Positions 7,250 to 12,886 of a stretch of 12,886 bases of DNA are shown in pieces. The stretch is from Sphingomonadaceae bacterium (GTDB lineage Bacteria; Pseudomonadota; Alphaproteobacteria; Sphingomonadales; Sphingomonadaceae), in the NCBI GenBank assembly GCA_023384025.1, contig JAHDXX010000081.1, positions 1-12,886 of the forward strand. The letters are read 5' to 3'. The notes under the pieces were generated by a model. It was not told the origin of the DNA. It was given only the letters and a program-made list of their open reading frames with translations, and made no database searches. How positions within the stretch are numbered: position 1 is the first letter of the stretch; every line of letters starts with the position of its first letter. Both the position numbers and the translations under genes were made by a program.

Positions 7250-7255
7250 GAGGAG
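7250..7255 (+). promoter_or_regulatory. Strong ribosome binding site of the small protein, partly inside a potential hairpin
   Basis: GAGGAG lies 8 bases before the ATG at 7264, close to ideal. Its last three bases belong to GAGACC (7253-7258), which is complementary to GGTCTC at 7222-7227, so the site could be partly masked in the mRNA. Confidence 0.7.
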
Positions 7256-7263
7256 ACCACGTA

Positions 7264-7503
7264 ATGAAGATCCGTACCATGCTCGCCGCAACGGCAGCGC
7301 TCTCGATGGCTGCTACGCCGGTCCTCGCAAACGCCGCGCCGGCAATCGAGCGTGCGGCGGCTCCGGTCGCTGGTGAAAGCGACTTCGGTGGCGAACAGAG
7401 CGGCGAAGCCATCATCCTTGCGATCCTCGCCATTGCTGCGATCATCGCCGGTATCGTCGTCGCGGCCGGTAGCGGCAACGACGATAACCCGATCAGCGCC
7501 TGA
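7264..7503 (+). CDS. Small secreted/membrane-tailed protein of unknown function (79 aa)
   Basis: I do not know a function. The protein has a Sec signal peptide (1-24, KIR then an Ala/Leu/Met core, cleavage near VLANA), a short polar linker (about 25-48) and one very hydrophobic segment (49-69, rich in Ile, Ala and Val). A short tail GSGNDDNPISA follows. The mature product of about 55 residues would be periplasmic with a C-terminal membrane anchor. It is a real gene judging by the ideal GAGGAG ribosome binding site, the signal peptide and an intrinsic terminator starting 21 bases after the stop. From memory, sphingomonads carry similar short proteins with an Ile/Ala-rich segment and an Asp-rich tail ending near Pro-Val/Ile-Ser; I cannot verify this here. 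It stands alone, convergent with tatC. Confidence 0.8.
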   Translation: MKIRTMLAATAALSMAATPVLANAAPAIERAAAPVAGESDFGGEQSGEAIILAILAIAAIIAGIVVAAGSGNDDNPISA

Positions 7504-7524
7504 TCTGATCGGAATAGAGTTTCG

Positions 7525-7549
7525 AACGGGGCCTTCGGGCCCCGTTTTT
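7525..7549 (+). terminator. Intrinsic terminator of the small protein gene
   Basis: A perfect stem of ACGGGGCC (7526-7533) and GGCCCCGT (7538-7545) has a TTCG tetraloop, is extended by one A-T pair, and runs into a T tract (7545-7549). The UUCG loop makes it very stable. On the opposite strand no T-run follows on its far side, so it probably does not serve tatC. Confidence 0.93.
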
Positions 7550-7696
7550 GTGTCTGGAGCATATTGGCTCGCACACAACGCGGGCAATTGCCCTGAGAAC
7601 CGGGACTGCGGGCGTAGGAGCCCGCACCTCGCCCGACAGTCATCACGTCAGTTTGTGCTTTCGACGTCCAGATCGAGGCGCGTCAGCTTGACCCGC
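7550..7696. other. Convergent gap between the small protein terminator and tatC, with two inverted repeats
   Basis: It holds a perfect 12-bp palindrome GGGCAATTGCCC (7582-7593) and a perfect 7-bp hairpin TGCGGGC-N6-GCCCGCA (7607-7626). Neither is followed by a T tract on either strand. The hairpin could mark or protect the 3' end of the tat transcript. No tRNA or gene is visible. Confidence 0.4.
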
Positions 7697-8506
7697 TCAT
7701 AAGTCCTGACGGGGTTCCGCCGCAGTGTCAGCATCAAGCATGCCCTGTCCGGCACCCTTGCGCTCCCCCAGCCACATGATGGCAAGCGAGCCCTCGAACA
7801 GCAGTAGCAGAGGAATGGCGAGGATGAGCTGCGAGCCCGGATCGGGCGGGGTCACCACAGCAGCGATGATGAACACTCCGACAATCACATAGCGCCGCGC
7901 CCCGGTCAGCTGCTGCCGGCTGACAATCCCCGCGCGGTTGAGAAGAAGCAGTAGCACCGGCAGCAGGAAGCTGATCCCGAATGCCAGGATGAACTGCATC
8001 ACCAGGCCGAGGTAGTTGCCGGTGCCGGGCAGCGCCTCGATCTCCAGCCCGCCGACGCTGCCTTCAAAACCGAGGAACCACCGGAACGCGGTCGGCATGA
8101 CCACGTAGTAGGCCAGCGCCGCGCCCGCGACGAACAGAACCGGGGTAGCAAACAGGAACGGCAGGAATGCCTTCTTCTCGCGCGCATAGAGCCCCGGCGC
8201 AACGAACGCCCACAGCTGGTTGGCAATGACCGGGAAACTGACGAAGAACGCCGCAAACAACGCGACCTTCAGCTCGACGAAGAATGCCTCGTACAACTGG
8301 GTGTAGATCAGTTTGCCCTGCCCTGCCGGGAAAGCCTCGGTCAGCGGGCGCACCAGGAACCCGAAAATCTCGTCTGCAAAATAGAGGCACACCGCAAAGG
8401 CCACTGCCAGCGCCATGATGCACCTGACCAGCCGCGTGCGCAGTTCGATCAGGTGATCGAGCAGCGGTGCCTCGGTCTGGTCGATATCCTTGATGCCCAG
8501 TGCCAT
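7697..8506 (-). CDS. tatC: TatC, Sec-independent (twin-arginine) translocase subunit
   Basis: 269 residues with six predicted membrane segments. TatC is the receptor for twin-arginine signal peptides in the inner membrane and assembles with TatB and TatA to export folded proteins. Signatures are LIELRTRL at the N-terminus (E21), the first periplasmic-loop region TQLYEAFFVELKVALF, and NQLWAFVAPGLYAREKK, where F101 and E110 have the spacing of E. coli F94 and E103, the signal-peptide binding pair. TPPDPGSQLILAIPLLLLFE lies near 219-238. It starts 9 bases after the tatB stop and is the last gene of the long minus-strand array. Confidence 0.97.
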   Translation of the reverse strand: MALGIKDIDQTEAPLLDHLIELRTRLVRCIMALAVAFAVCLYFADEIFGFLVRPLTEAFPAGQGKLIYTQLYEAFFVELKVALFAAFFVSFPVIANQLWAFVAPGLYAREKKAFLPFLFATPVLFVAGAALAYYVVMPTAFRWFLGFEGSVGGLEIEALPGTGNYLGLVMQFILAFGISFLLPVLLLLLNRAGIVSRQQLTGARRYVIVGVFIIAAVVTPPDPGSQLILAIPLLLLFEGSLAIMWLGERKGAGQGMLDADTAAEPRQDL

Positions 8507-8515
8507 GGTGTGTTC

Positions 8516-8890
8516 TCAGACCTTGCCCGGCGCGTCTTCGGAGGCGTCTCGACCCTCACCCGGGGCATTTGCTTCACCCGGAGGTGTGCCCAACGCAGCT
8601 TCGGCCGATGCGGGTGGCGGAACGTTGGGATTTGCCAGCGGCTCCATCTCGCCAGCCGGATGTTCGGCCATGATCTTTGCGTTCCGCTCGCGCCAGTTGC
8701 GCTCCATCTCCTCCATTTCCGCTTCGCGGATCATCGTGTCGATGCCGCTGCGGAAATGGGCGGACATCCGCCGGATCTTGCCAATCCAGCGCCCGGCCGT
8801 GCGCATCGCGAGCGGCATGTCCTTCGGACCAATCACGATGACCGCAACGATCACGATCACCAGCAATTCGGTGGCGCCGATATCAAACAT
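8516..8890 (-). CDS. tatB: TatB, twin-arginine translocase subunit
   Basis: 124 residues. The TatB N-terminus MFDIGATELL carries the family-typical Glu (E8) just before a single membrane helix (about 9-20). The hinge IGPKDMP and an amphipathic helix (about 25-70, charged, many Met/Glu) follow. The tail is a Pro/Ala/Glu-rich, probably disordered region. TatB binds TatC and helps receive the signal peptide. Placement between tatA and tatC, 23 bases after tatA, separates it clearly from the related TatA. Confidence 0.95.
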   Translation of the reverse strand: MFDIGATELLVIVIVAVIVIGPKDMPLAMRTAGRWIGKIRRMSAHFRSGIDTMIREAEMEEMERNWRERNAKIMAEHPAGEMEPLANPNVPPPASAEAALGTPPGEANAPGEGRDASEDAPGKV

Positions 8891-8913
8891 GGGCCGGGTC
8901 CGGCGGGATGCGG

Positions 8914-9144
8914 TCAGTTGCGCGCGTCGGTCTTGTCCTGCGCGGTGGTTTCACCGGGGGCAGAGGCAGGCGATTCGATCCGCGGGGCGGGCTTGCCGTC
9001 CTTGTCATCGCCATCGGCCATGCCCTGCTTGAAGCTTTTGATCCCCTTGCCGAAATCGCCCATCATTTCAGAGATGCGCCCGCGTCCGAACAGCACGAGG
9101 ATAACAAGCGCGATGATGAGGAGCTGCATGGGGCCGAGCGACAT
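8914..9144 (-). CDS. tatA: TatA, twin-arginine translocase pore-forming subunit
   Basis: 76 residues: one short membrane helix (about 5-20), the FGRGRISEM hinge, an amphipathic helix with DFGKGIKSFKQGM (30-42), and a polar Asp/Lys/Ala tail. TatA oligomerises with TatBC to open the passage for folded substrates. The ATG is supported by GGAAGG with an 8-base spacing. The 71-base gap to scpB is one of the larger ones in the array and could hold its own promoter. Confidence 0.95.
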   Translation of the reverse strand: MSLGPMQLLIIALVILVLFGRGRISEMMGDFGKGIKSFKQGMADGDDKDGKPAPRIESPASAPGETTAQDKTDARN

Positions 9145-9215
9145 GGGAGGTACCTTCCGGATCTAGGTGTTGCCCGCAATATAGGCCCTGCCCGGGGCCA
9201 GCGCCAGCGGCGAAG
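9145..9215 (-). promoter_or_regulatory. scpB-tatA gap with possible internal promoter
   Basis: On the minus strand this gap has GGCCC-N6-GGGCC (9184-9199), a 5-bp hairpin, directly followed by TATATT (9178-9183). TATATT resembles a -10 box about 35 bases before the tatA start. No good -35 lies 17 bases upstream. It could let tatABC be transcribed apart from the upstream genes. Confidence 0.25.
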
Positions 9216-9812
9216 TCATTCTTCTTCGTCAGCCACCTCGGGCTGCTGTAAAGCCATGGCTTCGTAGGCCTCGTCGACCGGATCGAGCAGGCCGGCCGCG
9301 CGCAGATCATCGATGCCGGGCAAGTCGCGCCGCGACTCCAGCCCGAAGTGCTGCAGGAACTCGGGCGTTGTCGCGTAGATGACGGGCCTCCCCGGCACTT
9401 CGCGGCGCCCTGCCACGCGAACCCATCCGGCTTCCATCAGCACGTCGAGGGTGCCGCCGGAGGTCTGGACCCCGCGAATCGATTCGATCTCCGCCCGGCT
9501 GACGGGCTCATGATAGGCGACGATCGCCAGAACTTCGGTGGCAGCGCGCGACAGCCTGCGCACTTGCTCGCGCTCCCGCCGCAGCAAATGCGCGCAATCG
9601 GCCGCAGTCTGGAAATGCCAACGCCCGCCGCGCTCGACGATCTCGATCCCCCTGCCGGAATAATGGCCTGCAAGACCGGCCAGGGCAGCGCGGACCTGCG
9701 CCGGGTCCGCGTCCCCCAGGTGCGCGGCCAGCACTGCCAGCGTCAGCGGCGCTTCCGTGGCGAACAGCGTCGCCTCGATCGCCCGCGCAAGCTCATCCGG
9801 CCGCTCGCTCAT
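9216..9812 (-). CDS. scpB: ScpB, segregation and condensation protein B
   Basis: 198 residues, normal for the family. ScpB dimers bind the ScpA kleisin and help the SMC ATPase condense and segregate chromosomes. The sequence shows two winged-helix domains (about 5-80 and 85-160): RAIEATLFATEAPLT at the start, ATEVLAIVAYHEPVSRAEIE (91-110), and the diagnostic GRPVIYATTPEFLQHFGL (141-158) followed by RRDLPG. The tail is Glu-rich. Its ATG overlaps the scpA stop by 4 bases (ATGA), so the two subunits are translationally coupled. Confidence 0.95.
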   Translation of the reverse strand: MSERPDELARAIEATLFATEAPLTLAVLAAHLGDADPAQVRAALAGLAGHYSGRGIEIVERGGRWHFQTAADCAHLLRREREQVRRLSRAATEVLAIVAYHEPVSRAEIESIRGVQTSGGTLDVLMEAGWVRVAGRREVPGRPVIYATTPEFLQHFGLESRRDLPGIDDLRAAGLLDPVDEAYEAMALQQPEVADEEE

Positions 9813-10615
9813 GCGCGGACCCGCCTGAGGCGCAACGGGCCGAAGGCATCGTCATGCGCCAGCTCTGCCTTGCCCAATCGCGCCAGCTCCAGCGCGGCGA
9901 CGAAACTGGAAGCAAGTGCCGAACGGCGCAGGCGCGGCTCGGCATGGGGGGGCAGGAATTCCTCCAGCCGCATCCAGTCAAGCGTAACGCCCAGCATGGA
10001 CGACACGCGTTCGAGCGCGCTTTCCAGCGTCATGACCGGACGTTCGCGCACCATATGGATCGCAGGCGCGGTGCGTGCTTTCACCTGGCCATAGGCCTGG
10101 ACGAGGCTGAACCAGTCGCAGGTCCATTTCAGCTTGCGATCGATCCGCAGCCCCTCCGGCGCGGCCCGCACGAACACGTCCCGCCCCAGCCGGTCGCGCG
10201 CCATCAGCCGGGCCGCAGCGTCGCGCATTGCACCCAGCCGTTGCAGTCGCAGCTGGAGCCGCAAGGCCAGCTCTTCCGGGCTGGGATCTTCCTGTTCCTC
10301 GCGTGGCAGCAACAGGGCCGACTTGAGGTAGGCGAGCCACGCCGCCATCACCAGATAGTCGGCGGCCAGTTCCAGCCTCAGCGCCTCCGCCCGTTCGATA
10401 TAGCCGAGGTACTGGTCGACCAGCGCGAGGATCGAGATCTGCCGCAAGTCGACTTTCTGGCGCCGGGCCAGGTCGAGCAGCAGGTCGAGCGGCCCTTCCC
10501 AACCATCCAGCTCGAGATAGAGCGCCTCGTCGGCCGTGGGGGCGGAAGCGGGGGTTACCCATTCGTCGCCCGGCGAAGCGGCGTTGTCCTGCAGCATCAG
10601 GCCTTCGCCGGTCAC
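9809..10615 (-). CDS. scpA: ScpA, kleisin subunit of the SMC condensin complex
   Basis: 268 residues. ScpA bridges the heads of SMC and recruits ScpB. The N-terminal kleisin signature LDGWEGPLDLLLDLARRQKVDLRQI (36-60) is clear, followed by the ADYLVMAAWLAYLKSALLLP helix and a C-terminal winged-helix region with ASSFVAALELARLGKAEL. I chose the GTG at 10615: it forms a GTGA overlap with the nagZ stop and has GGAG (10624-10627) 8 bases upstream. The ATG at 10597 is an alternative. The family signature begins near residue 33, so about 30 N-terminal residues look non-conserved. Confidence 0.94.
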   Translation of the reverse strand: MTGEGLMLQDNAASPGDEWVTPASAPTADEALYLELDGWEGPLDLLLDLARRQKVDLRQISILALVDQYLGYIERAEALRLELAADYLVMAAWLAYLKSALLLPREEQEDPSPEELALRLQLRLQRLGAMRDAAARLMARDRLGRDVFVRAAPEGLRIDRKLKWTCDWFSLVQAYGQVKARTAPAIHMVRERPVMTLESALERVSSMLGVTLDWMRLEEFLPPHAEPRLRRSALASSFVAALELARLGKAELAHDDAFGPLRLRRVRA

Positions 10616-11643
10616 GCTGCCTGCTCCGCCAGCCCCAGCAAGGCGTCACGCTTGTCCAGCAAGGCGAGTTGCTCAGCCCGGTCATCGGCGTGTTCGCCCG
10701 ACACCGTGGTTATCGCCAGTGCCATCGCCAGCCGGTCTTCCGCCACCGGAGGCATTGCGGGCAGGACGTTGGCTATGCCCTGCATGTCATCGAGCTTGGC
10801 CCAGCAGTTCAGCACGACATCGCAGCCCGCAGCGATCGCCCTCTCCGAGCGTTCCGGGATCGTGCCTTCGAGCGCCTGCATGTCGATATCGTCCGTCAGG
10901 AGCAAGCCGTCGAAGCCGATCCGTTCGCGAATGATCTGCTGGATGACAAAGGGCGATTGCGTGGCCGGGCGCTCGGCATCCCATGCGGTGAAGCGGATAT
11001 GCGCGCTCATTCCGATCGGCGCACCGGCGAGTGCGCGGAAGGGGGCGATATCGGCCTCGAGTTCGGCATCGCTGGCGTCGACGACCGGCAATTCCTTGTG
11101 GCTGTCGGCAGTGGCGCGGCCGTGGCCGGGCATGTGCTTGAGGCATCCGGCAACCCCGGCAGACGCCAGCCCGTCCAGGACTGCGCGGCCAAGCGCGGCG
11201 ACCTGCATCGGGTCCGACCCAAGTGCCCGGTCCCCGATTGCCTGATCGGTTTCCGGACGACGCACGTCAAACGGGGCGTGATAGTTGACCGTGATTCCGG
11301 CGCGGTGCAGTTCCTGCCCCATGGCCCGGGCATTGGCGCGCACCGCCTCGATCGCGGAGGCTGGTGCCAGCTGGTACAGCCGGTCAAACGCTTCACCAGC
11401 AGGGTAACGGGCCCATTCAGGGGGCTTCATCCGCACCACCCGGCCGCCTTCCTGATCGATCGAGATCAGTAGCCGATCACGCCCGTGGATCGCGCGCAGG
11501 CTGTCCGTCAGGGCGCGCAGCTGGTCCTGCGTTTCGCAGTTGCGGGCAAACAGGATGTAGCCGACCGGATCGGCCTCGCGAAAGAAGGCGCGTTCGTCCG
11601 GCGAAAGCGAGGTTCCGGCAATCCCGAAGATGGCTGGCGTCAT
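10612..11643 (-). CDS. nagZ: NagZ, cytoplasmic beta-N-acetylglucosaminidase (GH3)
   Basis: 343 residues, matching the family length, with no signal peptide. NagZ removes GlcNAc from anhydromuropeptides during peptidoglycan recycling; its products can feed beta-lactamase induction where ampR/ampC exist (none here). GH3 marks are IDQEGGRVVR (62-71), CLKHMPGHGRATADSHKELP (167-186) with K169, H170 and the D180-H182 acid/base dyad typical of NagZ, and LLLTDDIDM (247-255), where the TDD aspartates include the nucleophile. The ATG at 11643 has only a weak ribosome binding site. The gene lies 79 bases after the SPOR gene, behind an 11-bp hairpin. Confidence 0.95.
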   Translation of the reverse strand: MTPAIFGIAGTSLSPDERAFFREADPVGYILFARNCETQDQLRALTDSLRAIHGRDRLLISIDQEGGRVVRMKPPEWARYPAGEAFDRLYQLAPASAIEAVRANARAMGQELHRAGITVNYHAPFDVRRPETDQAIGDRALGSDPMQVAALGRAVLDGLASAGVAGCLKHMPGHGRATADSHKELPVVDASDAELEADIAPFRALAGAPIGMSAHIRFTAWDAERPATQSPFVIQQIIRERIGFDGLLLTDDIDMQALEGTIPERSERAIAAGCDVVLNCWAKLDDMQGIANVLPAMPPVAEDRLAMALAITTVSGEHADDRAEQLALLDKRDALLGLAEQAA

Positions 11644-11666
11644 GCAATCAGGTTCGCAGGAAGCGC

Positions 11667-11693
11667 GACGGCCCGCAAGCGATGCGGACCGTC
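11667..11693 (-). repeat. 11-bp hairpin between the SPOR gene and nagZ
   Basis: On the plus strand GACGGCCCGCA (11667-11677) and TGCGGACCGTC (11683-11693) are complementary over 11 positions with one G-U pair in the RNA, around a 5-base loop. No T tract follows, so it is not a classical terminator. It may act as an mRNA 3'-end stabiliser, processing site or attenuator separating argS-SPOR from nagZ and the genes behind it. Confidence 0.6.
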
Positions 11694-11722
11694 ACCATGT
11701 GCAAAAAGCCGCAGTTTCCCGC

Positions 11723-12475
11723 CTAGTTCTTCACCTGGCAGGGAATCCCCTGGCTCTTCAGCCTGCCGCACAGCGCATTGGCCGCTGCAGCATCGCCCGG
11801 AACCGCCTGCAGGCGGTAGACCGTGCCCGATTCGATCTGCCCTTCCATGATGCGATAGCGCACACCTTGCAGCGCGTCGGTCTGCCGGTTGAGCACGTTC
11901 CAGCCGTTCTCGGCCGCTGCGCGTGACGAGTAGGCGCCGATCTGGACCCCGATCCCGCTGGCAGAGGGTGCCTCCGGCGTCCGTGACCCGGCAGCATCGA
12001 CGCTGGGCCGCGGTGCTGCGCTTGCCATTGCCGAGGGCCGCTCATTGCCAGTGGCGGTATCACCGGAGGCGAGGCGTCCTTCCCGGGTCTGGCCTTCGCC
12101 AACACCAGGGGCGACATCGCCGGTGCCTTCGAAGGTCTTGCCGCCCGGATCTTCCGGACGCTCCTTCATCGGCCCCTCGGGTGCCGCGATAGTGCTGCCA
12201 TCTGCGACCAGCTCGGGATCCGGCCGGTTGCTCCAGTACCACAGGCCATAGAGGATCGCCCCGATGGCCACGAGGCCGATCAGGAACGTCAGCAGCAGGC
12301 GACCGATCCCGGACCCCTGTTCCTCTTCCTCGTAGTCGTCCGATTCGAGCCACGGCAGCGGCTCGTCATCGTGCGCAAGCGATAGCTCTTCGTGCTCGGC
12401 TTCGGTCTCGTCCCACTCTTCCTCGCCAAACGGCTCGTCATCGTGTTCGCGCCCGTTATCCCCCAGACCGGTCAT
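11723..12475 (-). CDS. SPOR-domain membrane protein (septal peptidoglycan binding)
   Basis: 250 residues from the ATG at 12475. A GTG at 12481 overlaps the argS stop, but GAGGAG at 12484-12489 sits 8 bases before the ATG and only 2 before the GTG, so I prefer the ATG. Layout: a cytoplasmic region of residues 10-53 with about 23 Asp/Glu and no Lys or Arg, one membrane helix (about 60-81), a Gly/Pro/Ala-rich linker (82-173), and a C-terminal SPOR domain (about 174-250). The SPOR domain starts IGVQIGAYSS and carries C236 and C246 where many SPOR domains form a disulfide. SPOR domains bind denuded glycan strands at the division septum, so a role in cell division or envelope constriction is likely. 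No enzymatic domain is seen. Similar proteins sit between argS and nagZ in relatives, from memory. Confidence 0.88.
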   Translation of the reverse strand: MTGLGDNGREHDDEPFGEEEWDETEAEHEELSLAHDDEPLPWLESDDYEEEEQGSGIGRLLLTFLIGLVAIGAILYGLWYWSNRPDPELVADGSTIAAPEGPMKERPEDPGGKTFEGTGDVAPGVGEGQTREGRLASGDTATGNERPSAMASAAPRPSVDAAGSRTPEAPSASGIGVQIGAYSSRAAAENGWNVLNRQTDALQGVRYRIMEGQIESGTVYRLQAVPGDAAAANALCGRLKSQGIPCQVKN

Positions 12476-12477
12476 GG

Positions 12478-12886
12478 TCACATCTCCTCGACCGCCTCGA
12501 CCCCCAGCAGGGCAAGGCCATTGCGGATAACCTGCCCTATCTGGCTGGCGAGGAAAAGCCTCGCGCCGGTCAATTGCGGATTCTGTGCCACGATGAACCG
12601 CTTTTCGATGTCGTCATTGCCGAGGTTCCAGAAGGCGTGGAACGCCGCAGCCAGGTCATAGAGATAGAACGCCACCCGGTGCGGCTCGCGCGCCTGGGCC
12701 GCCGATTCGACCAGGCGCGGGAACTGCGCTGCCTGCCGGACGAGAGCATGGTCGGCCTCGCCGAGCAGGTCGAGATGCGCCTGATCCGGAACGAAATTCT
12801 CCGCCGCCGCCTTGCGCATGGTCGAACAGATTCGCGCATGGGCATACTGGACATAGAAGACGGGATTGTCCTTCGACTTCTCGACC
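12478..12886 (-). CDS. argS: Arginyl-tRNA synthetase, C-terminal part
   Basis: The last 135 codons of a class I aminoacyl-tRNA synthetase, open to the window edge (first complete codon ends at 12885). The segment NPVFYVQYAHARICS begins the DALR anticodon-binding domain and is characteristic of ArgS. AFYLYDLAAAFHAFWN and ARLFLASQIGQVIRNGLALLGV are the closing helices of the same domain. The enzyme charges tRNA-Arg in the cytoplasm. HIGH and catalytic core regions lie outside the window. It directly precedes the SPOR gene, 2 bases from its preferred start, and the SPOR ribosome binding site is inside argS, so the two are probably co-transcribed. Confidence 0.95.
   Translation of the reverse strand, partial: VEKSKDNPVFYVQYAHARICSTMRKAAAENFVPDQAHLDLLGEADHALVRQAAQFPRLVESAAQAREPHRVAFYLYDLAAAFHAFWNLGNDDIEKRFIVAQNPQLTGARLFLASQIGQVIRNGLALLGVEAVEEM
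12484..12489 (-). promoter_or_regulatory. Ribosome binding site of the SPOR gene, inside the end of argS
   Basis: GAGGAG on the minus strand lies within the last argS codons, 8 bases before ATG 12475. It decides the start against the overlapping GTG at 12481. Confidence 0.65.

Larger units (their letters stand above)
6895..7263 (+). other. 369-base noncoding stretch: dyad-rich leader/promoter region of the small protein gene
   Basis: No credible gene lies here. Counting by eye, 7021-7200 is about 47% GC, well below the flanking genes. Inverted repeats crowd its second half: GCTGGTT-N10-AACCAGC (7079-7102), ACAAATTTGT (7118-7127), GTGTTACTT-N9-AAGTGACAC (7146-7172, one T-G pair), GCTTGCAAGC (7191-7200) and GGTCTC-N25-GAGACC (7222-7258). 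I could not find a convincing -35/-10 pair. The region could be a promoter with several operators, a structured 5' UTR, or an unrecognised small RNA. Confidence 0.55.

Noticed and set aside
7515..7550. TTCGAAC sequence resembling a tRNA T-loop
   Set aside because: Part of the approach to the intrinsic terminator; no acceptor, D or anticodon stems can be drawn.
7215..7646. Minus-strand ORF of 143 codons across the small protein gene
   Set aside because: Crosses the intrinsic terminator and lies antisense to a gene with a strong ribosome binding site and signal peptide.
9131..9145. GGTACC-centred dyad at the tatA ribosome binding site
   Set aside because: No loop space for an RNA hairpin; most likely an incidental result of GGAAGG next to CCTCCC.
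9854..11245. Plus-strand ORF of 463 codons opposite scpA and nagZ
   Set aside because: Shadow of the well-supported minus-strand genes in high-GC DNA; composition is rich in Arg, Pro, Gln and His and shows no domain or ribosome binding site.
1..12886. Search for mobile elements, CRISPR arrays, toxin-antitoxin pairs or defence genes
   Set aside because: No transposase, integrase, direct-repeat array or defence-type gene seen; all large ORFs fit core families.

Overview
The window looks like chromosomal core DNA from an alphaproteobacterium, most likely Sphingomonadales (Erythrobacteraceae-like). The grounds are high GC with long antisense shadow ORFs, the gene order argS - SPOR - nagZ - scpA - scpB - tatA - tatB - tatC, and a short secreted protein of a type I recall from sphingomonads. 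The taxonomic call is inference. I see no IS element, phage gene, CRISPR array, tRNA or rRNA.

Left part, minus strand, 1-3669: bpt (N-end rule leucyltransferase), tamA (outer-membrane Omp85 protein) and the start of tamB (its inner-membrane-anchored partner) form a tightly packed unit with overlapping gene ends. Upstream of bpt is a 173-base gap with an 11-bp perfect inverted repeat, one arm of which contains the bpt ribosome binding site. Next is ilvA (threonine ammonia-lyase, minus). It is divergent from an exported YtcJ-like amidohydrolase (plus, 5236-6894) across a 136-base gap rich in dyads.

Middle, 6895-7700: a 369-base stretch without a convincing gene is markedly AT-richer than its neighbours and dense in inverted repeats. 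It leads into a 79-aa secreted, membrane-tailed small protein with a strong Shine-Dalgarno sequence and a textbook intrinsic terminator. This is the least understood part of the window and the best candidate for something undescribed.

Right part, minus strand, 7697-12886: one long head-to-tail array runs from argS (C-terminal part only) through a SPOR-domain membrane protein, nagZ, scpA, scpB, tatA and tatB to tatC. Several junctions are 4-base start/stop overlaps or very short gaps, so translational coupling is likely. The array joins translation, division-site peptidoglycan binding, peptidoglycan recycling, chromosome condensation and twin-arginine export. An 11-bp hairpin between the SPOR gene and nagZ, and a possible internal promoter before tatA, may set different expression levels inside the array.

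Most of the window is ordinary housekeeping sequence. The second looks are about the small protein and its leader, the regulatory inverted repeats, and the strongly acidic regions in TamA and the SPOR protein.
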